NCBI GenBank assembly: GCA_910588795.1
Contig: CAJURI010000029.1
Span: forward strand, 1 to 30,533
DNA from: an uncultured Duncaniella sp.
Lineage (GTDB): Bacteria > Bacteroidota > Bacteroidia > Bacteroidales > Muribaculaceae
Direction of reading: 5' to 3'
Length of the DNA stretch: 30,533 nt
Positions within the stretch are counted from its first letter, which is position 1, and the number at the start of each line of letters is the position of its first letter. Below, one piece after another: positions 24,378-30,533 of the stretch. Under the pieces are notes generated by a model. It searched no databases, was not told where the DNA came from, and saw only the letters and a program-made list of their open reading frames with translations. The position numbers were made by a program, and so were the translations under genes.

Positions 24378-25640
24378 ATGATGGCAAGATTTCTTGTGGC
24401 GGTGCTGATAGCCGGTGCCTTTGACGCTTCCGTTGTCTCCTGTAATAAGGACGATGTGGTGGTGCAGGAGATGGATAATGGAGAGGAGGATCGGGATATC
24501 ATTGAAGGTGATTTCTCGGCTTCCTCGACCCGTTATACTTTCCCGGGCCGACCTGTGTTGATCTCTACCCGTGGTAATGACGGGGCGTGTGGTGATGGGG
24601 AGGCCGGGATATCATACAGGTGGACTGTCAACGGAAAGGCTGCCGATTGGAGCGGTCCCGCGCACATGTTCACACCTGACGGCCCCGGAGAATATGTGGT
24701 GACAGTGACGGCCTGTGGCCATGATCCATTGGCTGTCAAGGTGATATGTGTGGATGCGAGTGAGGAGCAGCGTTTCCGCAGGGCTACCGCGTCGAGCAGT
24801 GCCATGAGCACGAGGGTCTACGAATGGCGTCCTGCACCGGGCCAGTTCATAGGGGAGCTGCATTCGGGCATTTCGGGACCTGATGTCACGGCCGAGCAGG
24901 CCCGGCGATGGGCCGAGGATCGTCTTGAGGCCGGGATGTATGTGTCGCTGGGAGGCTTCGGAGGCTACATCATAGTGGGTTTTGACCATAGTGTGCCGTG
25001 CGGTGACGAGGGGTATGATTTCTCCGTGACCGGCAATGCTTTTTTCAACGCGCAAAGCGGTGACGGAGGATCGAACGAGCCGGGGATCGTCTATGTGATG
25101 CAGGATGTCAACGGCAACGGTCTGCCTGACGACGAATGGTATGAGCTCAGGGGCAGCGATACGGGCAAGGCCGGTACTGTAAGTGATTATGCGGTAACTT
25201 ATTACCGTCCGGAGGGTCCGAAGATGGCAGTGAAATGGACTGACAGCCTCGGTGAGAGCGGGGAGATAGACTATATAGGAGTTTTCCATGCCCAGGATTA
25301 CTACTATCCCCTGTGGATAGAGGAGGATTCGTATACGCTCTGCGGCACGCGCCTTAAGGCGCAGACCGATCAGGATCCGGATACCGGCATGTGGAACTGT
25401 CATGCATTCGGCTGGGGGTATTGCGACAATATGGGCTCGGACCGGATTGCGGATGATGATTCTAACGGGAGCGGTCATAGGAACGGTTTCAGGATATCCA
25501 ATGCCATGCATGCCGACGGGTCGGCTGTGAAGTTAAGGTATGTGGATTTCATCAAGGTGCAGACCGGTGTCAATTCCAAGGCCGGGATTCTCGGGGAGGT
25601 TTCGACAGAGGTGTTCGGTTTCCGCGATCTTTCACTCTGA
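24378..25640 (+). CDS. PKD-like surface lipoprotein, second gene of the B12-controlled unit
   Basis: A 420-residue lipoprotein with lipobox VVSC (Cys22) followed by NKDD, a surface-export-like motif; Asp16 inside the hydrophobic core of the signal peptide is odd. Residues about 45-125 resemble a PKD-type Ig-like domain (PGRPVLISTRG, ISYRWTVNG, GPGEYVVTVTA). The C-terminal part has GMYVSLGGFGGYIIVGFDHSV, a sandwich pattern, and DVNGNGLPDDEWYELRGSD from about residue 243, which resembles a calcium-binding loop. It starts 12 bases after the DUF4465 gene, so both are under the riboswitch. PKD-like lipoproteins are known to occur beside B12 uptake genes in gut Bacteroidales; a direct role in cobalamin capture is inferred. 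Confidence 0.75.
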   Translation: MMARFLVAVLIAGAFDASVVSCNKDDVVVQEMDNGEEDRDIIEGDFSASSTRYTFPGRPVLISTRGNDGACGDGEAGISYRWTVNGKAADWSGPAHMFTPDGPGEYVVTVTACGHDPLAVKVICVDASEEQRFRRATASSSAMSTRVYEWRPAPGQFIGELHSGISGPDVTAEQARRWAEDRLEAGMYVSLGGFGGYIIVGFDHSVPCGDEGYDFSVTGNAFFNAQSGDGGSNEPGIVYVMQDVNGNGLPDDEWYELRGSDTGKAGTVSDYAVTYYRPEGPKMAVKWTDSLGESGEIDYIGVFHAQDYYYPLWIEEDSYTLCGTRLKAQTDQDPDTGMWNCHAFGWGYCDNMGSDRIADDDSNGSGHRNGFRISNAMHADGSAVKLRYVDFIKVQTGVNSKAGILGEVSTEVFGFRDLSL

Positions 25641-25743
25641 GACATTGCGTCATGACGTAGTGAGAGGCCTGTTAAAGACGGTGTCCTACGTGGTCATGGC
25701 GGTCTGACAATTCTTTTTCTGACAACTCTTTTTTTCTGCAAGA

Positions 25744-25783
25744 ACCCCGGGATGACAGCCTTATGAGGGCGTCATCCCGGGGT
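25744..25783. terminator. Shared hairpin between convergent transcripts
   Basis: A perfect 13-base stem (ACCCCGGGATGAC at 25744-25756 with its complement at 25771-25783) in the gap between the PKD-like gene and the oppositely directed M13 peptidase gene. It is strong, but neither side has a proper U-run right after it. Confidence 0.65.
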
Positions 25784-25843
25784 ATTGTTATGGACCGGCA
25801 TCCGATTATGGCAGTGGATCCGGCCAGTGGATTGTTATGCGGT

Positions 25844-27889
25844 TTACCAGATTATCACGCGTTCGGATTCGGGGCGGAACATGGGGTCGCTTTCGGTGAT
25901 GCCGAATGCTTCGAAGAAGGGTGCGATGTTGCGCAGGGTGACGTTGACGCGGTTGATGCCGAGCGAGTGGACGTCGCCTGTGGTGAGCGAGCGTATCTCT
26001 TCGGGGCGGATGTTGGTGGCCCAGAGGTTGGCGTAGTTCATGTAGAACACCTGGGCGGGTGAGAATCCGTCGATTTTGGCTTCGGGGGAGTTTATGTCGA
26101 CGCCTTTCTTGTCCTGCGAGTCGAGGAAGGCGGTCATGGCAACGCGTAGGCCGCCCTGGTCGGCTATGTTCTCGCCGAGGGTGTATGTGCCGTTGGCCTT
26201 GAGGCCGGGGAGCACTTCGACTTCGTCGAACTGTGCGATGAGCCCTTTGGTCTTCTCCTCGAACTTGGCGAGATCCTCGGCTGTCCACCAGTTGGTCATG
26301 TTGCCGTTTGCGTCGAAGTTGCGGCCCTGGTCGTCGAAGCCGTGGGTCATCTCGTGGCCTATGACCACTCCGATGCCTCCGTAGTTCTCAGCGTCGGATG
26401 CGTTGGGATCGAAGAAGGGGGCCTGAAGTATGGCGGCCGGGAATACGATCTCGTTAGCGAGGGGATTGTAGTAGGCATTGACTGTCTGAGGAGTCATGCC
26501 CCACTCGGTGCGGTCGACAGGCTTGCCCCATTTGGCGTAGGTCTCGCGCTGGTGCCACATGCCGGCGTTGTGCATGTTCTCGTAGTAGGAGAGTTTGGGG
26601 TCGATCTCCATGGAGGAGTAGTCCTTCCATTTGTCGGGATATCCGATCTTTACGGTGAATGCGTCGAGTTTCTCCCGGGCGCGTGTCTTGGTGGAGTCGC
26701 TCATCCAGTCGAGGGCGGCTATGTGTTTTCCGAGTGCGGTGCGGAGGTTCTCGACGAGGCCGAGCATGTAGTCCTTGGAGGACTGGGGGAAGTATTTCTC
26801 GACGTAGAGCTGTCCGATGGCCTCGCCGAGTGCGCCTTCGGTGGCACCGAGAGAGCGTTTCCAGAGAGGACGGAGCTCCTGCACGCCGCTCTTTACCTTG
26901 CTGAACTCGAATGAAGCCTGTGTGAAGTCATCGCTGAGTTTTGATGCGGCCTGGCTGACGTAGTCCCATAGGTAGTAGTCCTTGATCTCGCGGTCGGAGA
27001 GTGAGGCCATGAGCTTGGTGCCTGTGGCGACGGTCTTGGGGTCGGTTACGATTATTGTGTCGGGGGTCTGTATGCCCATTGTCTCTACGAAGAAGCGGTC
27101 CCAGTCGACATCGGGGTACCGGCTCTTGACGTTTGCGATTGTGAAGGGGTTGTACATTGCGACAATGTTGCGGCTCTCTTCGCGGGTCTTGGTGTCGCGT
27201 GCGATTGCTGTCTCGATCTTGAGGACATTGTCGGTGATGCGTGCGGCGTCGGCAGCGGAGTATCCTGCGTTCTGCATCTGGGTGTCGATGAGCTTGCGGT
27301 ATGCGTCGCGGACGGTGGTGTTGCGCTCGTCATCGAGGAGGTAGTAGTCGCGGTCGCCCATTCCGAGTCCGGCACCCGAGACGTACATGGCGTACTTCAT
27401 GGAGTTGGTCATGTCCTCCATGGGTCCGGCACCGAAGAAGGGGCTACCATAGTTGGCGTGCATCCAGAGGAAGAGGTCGGCCATGCCTTCGTGGGGTGTT
27501 TCCTCGATCTTCTTCAGGTCAGCGAGTATGGGGGTGGCACCTTCGGCGTTACGGCGTGCGGTGTCCATTGCGAGAGAGTAGACTGTCCAGACCTTGTGGG
27601 CCACGGATCCCGGCTGTGGATTGGTCGCGCCGAGCCCTTCTACGAGAGAGCGTACGCGTGCTTCGCATGTGTCGTTGATGACGTCGAAGCGGCCGTAGCG
27701 TGCGTGTTCGCCTGTGAGGGGGTTGGCTTCGATCCAGCCTTTGTTGATGCGGTTGTAGAAGTCGTGGCCCGGTGCGATTGTTGTGTCGATGTAGTCCGGG
27801 TTGATGCTTGCCAGATGCTCTGAGTTGCCGTGGCTGCATGATGCTGCCATGGCTGCTGTTGCGATGATGGCGAGAGGTAATGTTTTCAT
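25844..27889 (-). CDS. pepO: M13-family (neprilysin/PepO-like) metallopeptidase lipoprotein
   Basis: A 681-residue zinc endopeptidase, exported as a lipoprotein (lipobox AASC, Cys18), that would cut oligopeptides in the periplasm or at the surface. The zinc site is HEMTH at residues 512-516 with the third ligand Glu573 in GENIAD; the substrate-binding NAYYNP lies about 50 residues before. The N-terminal two-thirds is the helical M13 N domain that restricts access to small peptides. The final residues end in Trp, as in the family. It is the last gene of a minus-strand run behind xseB. Confidence 0.95.
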   Translation of the reverse strand: MKTLPLAIIATAAMAASCSHGNSEHLASINPDYIDTTIAPGHDFYNRINKGWIEANPLTGEHARYGRFDVINDTCEARVRSLVEGLGATNPQPGSVAHKVWTVYSLAMDTARRNAEGATPILADLKKIEETPHEGMADLFLWMHANYGSPFFGAGPMEDMTNSMKYAMYVSGAGLGMGDRDYYLLDDERNTTVRDAYRKLIDTQMQNAGYSAADAARITDNVLKIETAIARDTKTREESRNIVAMYNPFTIANVKSRYPDVDWDRFFVETMGIQTPDTIIVTDPKTVATGTKLMASLSDREIKDYYLWDYVSQAASKLSDDFTQASFEFSKVKSGVQELRPLWKRSLGATEGALGEAIGQLYVEKYFPQSSKDYMLGLVENLRTALGKHIAALDWMSDSTKTRAREKLDAFTVKIGYPDKWKDYSSMEIDPKLSYYENMHNAGMWHQRETYAKWGKPVDRTEWGMTPQTVNAYYNPLANEIVFPAAILQAPFFDPNASDAENYGGIGVVIGHEMTHGFDDQGRNFDANGNMTNWWTAEDLAKFEEKTKGLIAQFDEVEVLPGLKANGTYTLGENIADQGGLRVAMTAFLDSQDKKGVDINSPEAKIDGFSPAQVFYMNYANLWATNIRPEEIRSLTTGDVHSLGINRVNVTLRNIAPFFEAFGITESDPMFRPESERVIIW

Positions 27890-27917
27890 TGGTTTTATTT
27901 ATGGTTGATGATTGGAG

Positions 27918-28130
27918 TTATTGCTGCTGGAGTGTGGCGAGGGTTTCTCGGAGCTGTTCCTCGGTGGCTGTGAGCCGGCGGCGGCACATGTCAAGGAGTT
28001 CGGTGGCCCGGCGGGTGTATGCGGCGAGGCTGTCGATGTCGCATTTGTCGCTCTGCATCATTCTGACGATGTTTTCGAGCTCGGCGATGCTCTGAGAGTA
28101 GGAGAGGTGGGTGTCGGAGGTATTTTCCAT
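27918..28130 (-). CDS. xseB: Exodeoxyribonuclease VII small subunit
   Basis: A 70-residue protein with the XseB helical hairpin: SYSQSIAELENIVRMMQSD, a short turn with CDIDSLAAYTRRATELLDMCRRRL, and a second helix ending LATLQQQ. It partners with XseA in degrading single-stranded DNA. The large-subunit gene, often adjacent, is not next to it here: adenylate kinase lies 15 bases upstream and the M13 gene 28 bases downstream. Translation probably continues from the adk transcript. Confidence 0.88.
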   Translation of the reverse strand: MENTSDTHLSYSQSIAELENIVRMMQSDKCDIDSLAAYTRRATELLDMCRRRLTATEEQLRETLATLQQQ

Positions 28131-28145
28131 GTCCCTCGGGGGATT

Positions 28146-28718
28146 TTAGATGTTTTCAATTTTCTCGATGATCCGGTCGAATATTTCGTCGATGGATCCT
28201 ATGCCGTGGATGGGGCGGTAGCTGCCGTCGCGTATGTAGTATTCCCTGAGGGGGGATGTGGTGTTGTGGTAGACTTCGAGGCGTTGACGTATGGTCTCGG
28301 CGTTGTCGTCGTCGCGTCCGGAAATTTTTCCGCGCTCGATGAGTCTTTCGGTCAGGACGTCGTCGGGGACTTCGAGCCCTATAACGGAGTGTATTTTCTC
28401 GCCGCGTTTTTCGAGCATTTTGCTCAGGGCGTCGGCTTGCGGTATGGTGCGTGGGTATCCGTCGAATATGAATCCTTTGGATGATGGCATAAGGCTGTCG
28501 ACTTTTGCGGCGAGAATGCTCACCATGAGGTCGTCGGGTATGAGGTTGCCTTTTGATATGTAGGAGTCGGCAATGCGTCCGAGTTCGGTCCCGGCGGCAA
28601 TTTCATGGCGCAGGACTTCCCCGGTTGAAATGTGAGTGAGACCGTAACGGTTGATCAGTTTTTCGCTTTGTGTGCCCTTGCCACTGCCCGGGCCACCAAA
28701 AATTACAAGATTGAACAT
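28146..28718 (-). CDS. adk: Adenylate kinase
   Basis: A 190-residue short-lid adenylate kinase that interconverts AMP, ADP and ATP. The P-loop GGPGSGKGTQ starts at residue 8, the AMP-binding HISTGEVLRHEI and the GYPRTIPQAD segment are intact, and the LID is the short version (RGKISGRDDDNAE) lacking the zinc-type insertion, as expected in Bacteroidetes. It sits 15 bases before xseB and about 100 bases after hpt on the same strand. Confidence 0.96.
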   Translation of the reverse strand: MFNLVIFGGPGSGKGTQSEKLINRYGLTHISTGEVLRHEIAAGTELGRIADSYISKGNLIPDDLMVSILAAKVDSLMPSSKGFIFDGYPRTIPQADALSKMLEKRGEKIHSVIGLEVPDDVLTERLIERGKISGRDDDNAETIRQRLEVYHNTTSPLREYYIRDGSYRPIHGIGSIDEIFDRIIEKIENI

Positions 28719-28754
28719 GTGTTAACCTATCAGAATGGAAAGTACTTGATTATG

Positions 28755-28772
28755 TCGGGACTCACGTCCCGA
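28755..28772 (-). other. Small hairpin between hpt and adk
   Basis: TCGGGAC (28755-28761) pairs with GTCCCGA (28766-28772), a seven-base stem without a T-tract. It may modulate read-through or mRNA stability between the two genes. Confidence 0.4.
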
Positions 28773-28821
28773 TATTGGGTTCGGTGCGGATTGGTCAATT
28801 GATGTCGGCAGAGCCGTGGGG

Positions 28822-29358
28822 TCATTCGTCGAGGACGTATATGTCGTTGAGATTACGGGCTTTGCCGTCGATGTCGAGACCGTAGCCTATGATGAATTTC
28901 TTTGGGATTTCGAATCCTACGTAGTCGGGCTTTACAGGGACCTGCAGGGCTTCGGGCTTGAAGAGGAGTGTTGCTATGCGTACTGATGCGGGGCCTTTTG
29001 CTCTGATGTCGGCTTCGAGCCGCTGCATGGTGTAGCCGGTGTCGATTATGTCCTCCACGATTATTACGTCGCGTCCGGCGAGGTCTTCGCTGAGCCCCAT
29101 TATCTGCTTTACGGCTCCTATGGATGATGTGCCTTCGTAGCTTTTGAGGCGTATGAATGTTATCTCGGCGTCGATGTCGAGTGCGCGGAACAGGTCGAGC
29201 GCGAAGGGTGCTGCTCCGTTGAGCACGCATACGAGCAGGGGGTAGCTGTTGGTGTAGTCGGCTGATATTGCTTTGCCGATGGTGGCTACACGCCGGAGTA
29301 TTTCTTCATTTTCTATGAAGGGACGGAATGTGAGTCCCTGGTAAGTTCTGCGTTTCAT
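28822..29358 (-). CDS. hpt: Hypoxanthine phosphoribosyltransferase
   Basis: A 178-residue purine-salvage enzyme that adds ribose phosphate from PRPP to hypoxanthine or guanine. The PRPP-binding motif VIIVEDIIDTGYTM is at residues 98-111; the C-terminal LFKPEALQVPVKPDYVGFEIPKKFIIGYGLD contains the base-recognition part. The start at 29358 (MKRRTYQG) was chosen because the promoter-like TAACTTTG lies just upstream; an upstream Met at 29406 would overlap it. It heads the hpt-adk-xseB-M13 run. Confidence 0.94.
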   Translation of the reverse strand: MKRRTYQGLTFRPFIENEEILRRVATIGKAISADYTNSYPLLVCVLNGAAPFALDLFRALDIDAEITFIRLKSYEGTSSIGAVKQIMGLSEDLAGRDVIIVEDIIDTGYTMQRLEADIRAKGPASVRIATLLFKPEALQVPVKPDYVGFEIPKKFIIGYGLDIDGKARNLNDIYVLDE

Positions 29359-29375
29359 TATGGCAACTTTGGGTG

Positions 29376-29406
29376 CAAAGTTACTAAAATTGTGTAGGAT
29401 TGTCAA
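29376..29406 (-). promoter_or_regulatory. Bacteroidetes-type promoter of hpt
   Basis: On the minus strand TTG (29406-29404), about 20 bases, then TAACTTTG (29383-29376), a good fit to the TTTG-N19-TAnnTTTG consensus, 17 bases before the hpt start. Confidence 0.7.
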
Positions 29407-29424
29407 TTGTTTTTATGTAAAAAA

Positions 29425-29464
29425 GATTCCAATGTGGCGGGGTTGCCACATTGGAATCGTTTTT
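29425..29464. terminator. Strong bidirectional rho-independent terminator
   Basis: A perfect 14-base stem, GATTCCAATGTGGC (29425-29438) with its complement (29445-29458), a six-base loop, A-tract on the left and T-tract on the right. It ends the thiol peroxidase transcript coming from the right and shields the hpt promoter. Confidence 0.85.
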
Positions 29465-29465
29465 T

Positions 29466-29589
29466 GTCGAGTGGTTTTTTTCGGCGAGTGTTTGTCGAGT
29501 GGTTTTGTTGGTGGTTTTGTCACGTGGTTTTGTTGGTGGTTTTGTCACGTGGGTTTGTCGACGGTTTGTCTCGCGGTTTTTGTCGACGG
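29466..29589. repeat. GT-rich degenerate tandem repeat
   Basis: The stretch is built from GGTTTTGT and GTTTGTCG-like words. It includes one perfect 25-base duplication (29499-29523 and 29524-29548) and then degenerate GTCGACGGTTTGTC units leading into the palindrome at 29590. No gene is seen between hpt and the peroxidase gene. Confidence 0.75.
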
Positions 29590-29628
29590 TTTGTCGCGCG
29601 GGCGGCGGGGGCACGCCCCCGCCCTACG
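29590..29628 (+). repeat. GC-rich REP-like palindrome, copy 2
   Basis: TTTGTCGCGCGG leader followed by a GGCGGGGGC/GCCCCCGCC stem with a two-base centre, closely matching the copies at 6063 and 30317. One arm pair has C:G changes on both sides, so the base pairing is kept. Confidence 0.8.
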
Positions 29629-29698
29629 ATTTGGATTGCATTTATGTTTGCGTGCGGGAGACCGGGTGCTGGGGCGATTCCTGATCGTTGGACGGGGG

Positions 29699-30208
29699 TT
29701 AGATTTCGCCTCGCAGGACTTTGAGTGCTGCTTCGTAGTCGGGCTCGTGGGTTATTTCGTGGACGAGTTCGCGGTAGATGATGCGGCGGTTTTCGTCGAG
29801 TATGAGCACGCAGCGTGTGAGGAGCCCTGCAAGTGGTCCGTCAACGAGAAGCAGTCCGTATTTCTGCCCGAAGAGGGGTGAGCGGAATGCTGAGCCGAAT
29901 CTGACGCCTTCGATGCCTTCGACGGTGCAGAAGCGTCCCATTGCGAACGGTAGGTCCATGGATACGCATATGACGGTGACGTTGTCGAGCGATGCGGCTT
30001 CTTTGTTGAAGCGTCGTACGGATGTGGCGCATACGGGGGTGTCGAGACTCGGGAAGATGTTGAGGACTACGCGTTTGCCGGCGAAGTCGGAGCATAGGAT
30101 CTGTGAGAGGTCTGGCCCGGTGAGGTGGTAGCATGGGGCGGTTTCACCTATGCCGGGGACTGTGCCGCATGTGTGGCAGGGTTGTCCTTTGAAGAGTACG
30201 GTTTCCAT
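29699..30208 (-). CDS. tpx: Thiol peroxidase (Tpx, peroxiredoxin)
   Basis: A 169-residue antioxidant peroxidase. The peroxidatic Cys60 lies in FPSLDTPVCATSVRRF and the resolving Cys94 in MGRFCTVEG, the pattern of atypical two-cysteine Tpx enzymes that reduce peroxides with thioredoxin. The N-terminal VLFKGQPCHTCGTVPGIGETAP is the family start; two additional Cys residues at 11 and 14 (CHTC) are not typical of Tpx as I know it. It has its own upstream region and the terminator at 29425-29464 downstream. Confidence 0.92.
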   Translation of the reverse strand: METVLFKGQPCHTCGTVPGIGETAPCYHLTGPDLSQILCSDFAGKRVVLNIFPSLDTPVCATSVRRFNKEAASLDNVTVICVSMDLPFAMGRFCTVEGIEGVRFGSAFRSPLFGQKYGLLLVDGPLAGLLTRCVLILDENRRIIYRELVHEITHEPDYEAALKVLRGEI

Positions 30209-30316
30209 AATTTATTTTTTAGTAAATTTAGTTGTCAGTTTTTTGGGGAGGATGATATGAGGTAGAACGTTTTTTTGGTGGTTGTCGTTCGGATTGTCGA
30301 GTTTTTTTGTCGATGG

Positions 30317-30355
30317 TTTGTCGCGCGGAGGTGGGGGCACGCCCCCACCGTACGG
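30317..30355 (+). repeat. GC-rich REP-like palindrome, copy 3
   Basis: TTTGTCGCGCGG leader and GGTGGGGGC/GCCCCCACC stem. First unit of a tandem series with a period of 88-89 bases that also repeats the spacer TTATCGGGGGAAATGGCGGC. Confidence 0.85.
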
Positions 30356-30404
30356 TTATCGGGGGAAATGGCGGCGGGGCATCTTTTCGCGAGGTCGAGG
30401 ATGG

Positions 30405-30442
30405 TTTGTCGCGTGGAGGTGGGGCACGCCCCCACCGTACGG
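30405..30442 (+). repeat. GC-rich REP-like palindrome, copy 4
   Basis: Second tandem unit, 88 bases after copy 3; one G is missing in the left arm, so the stem is slightly imperfect. Confidence 0.85.
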
Positions 30443-30493
30443 TTATCGGGGGAAATGGCGGCGGGGCCATTTTTTTCGCGAGGGCGAGGATGG

Positions 30494-30532
30494 TTTGTCG
30501 CGCGGCGGTGGGGGCACGCCCCCACCGTACGG
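30494..30532 (+). repeat. GC-rich REP-like palindrome, copy 5 at window end
   Basis: Third tandem unit, 89 bases after copy 4; the window stops within it. The 325 bases from 30209 to 30533 hold no gene, only an AT-rich tpx upstream part and this repeat series. Confidence 0.85.
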
Positions 30533-30533
30533 T

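Noticed and set aside
28719..28821. Possible tRNA or small RNA between hpt and adk
   Set aside because: Only a seven-base hairpin is present; no T-arm or acceptor pairing of a tRNA is seen.
29499..29548. Direct 25-base repeats resembling a tiny CRISPR
   Set aside because: The repeats are adjacent without spacers, are low-complexity GT-rich, and no cas gene is present.

Overview
The window looks like a chromosomal piece from a Bacteroidales gut commensal, most likely Muribaculaceae. The evidence is a SusC/SusD pair, many Cys-lipobox lipoproteins, families largely restricted to Bacteroidetes (FISUMP, DUF4834, DUF4199, DUF6452/DUF6048, DUF4988/DUF4465) and promoters of the Bacteroidetes TTTG-N19-TAnnTTTG type. 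The genus cannot be read from the sequence. Both edges fall in repeat-like DNA (an abrupt non-coding junction at 1-60, tandem palindromic repeats at 30317-30533), so the window may be a contig bounded by repeats.

Region 1 (1-5950, + strand) is an outer-membrane uptake locus. It holds a 5'-truncated SusC, a SusD, a lipoprotein resembling the import-associated metallohydrolases but without a zinc motif, a FISUMP lipoprotein, and a FecR-type anti-sigma factor split by a frameshift at a C-run. Two copies of a short inverted-repeat element (third copy at 10214-10409) separate the last genes.

Region 2 (6108-10214, - strand) is envelope and housekeeping: psd, pssA and a DUF4834 gene (phosphatidylethanolamine synthesis); a low-molecular-weight tyrosine phosphatase overlapping cytidine deaminase; and lpxA. 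Region 3 (10440-16467, - strand) is a tripartite RND efflux operon (adaptor, permease, outer-membrane factor) with an unusual insertion in the permease. Region 4 (16737-22075, + strand) has an orphan small gene, then a probable operon: DUF4199 membrane protein, GT2 glycosyltransferase, nitroreductase, DUF6452 lipoprotein, DUF6048 protein, PhoH ATPase.

Region 5 (22220-25640, + strand) is the most interesting part. A promoter and a recognisable cobalamin riboswitch precede two lipoprotein genes: a DUF4988+DUF4465 protein (the BtuH-type B12-binding fold) and a PKD-like protein with a calcium-loop-like motif. No btuB or btuG is in the window, so this looks like a stand-alone, B12-repressed surface cobalamin-capture module. 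Region 6 (25844-30208, - strand) holds a lipoprotein M13 peptidase, xseB, adk, hpt and a thiol peroxidase, followed by GT-rich and palindromic repeats. No rRNA, tRNA or CRISPR array was seen.
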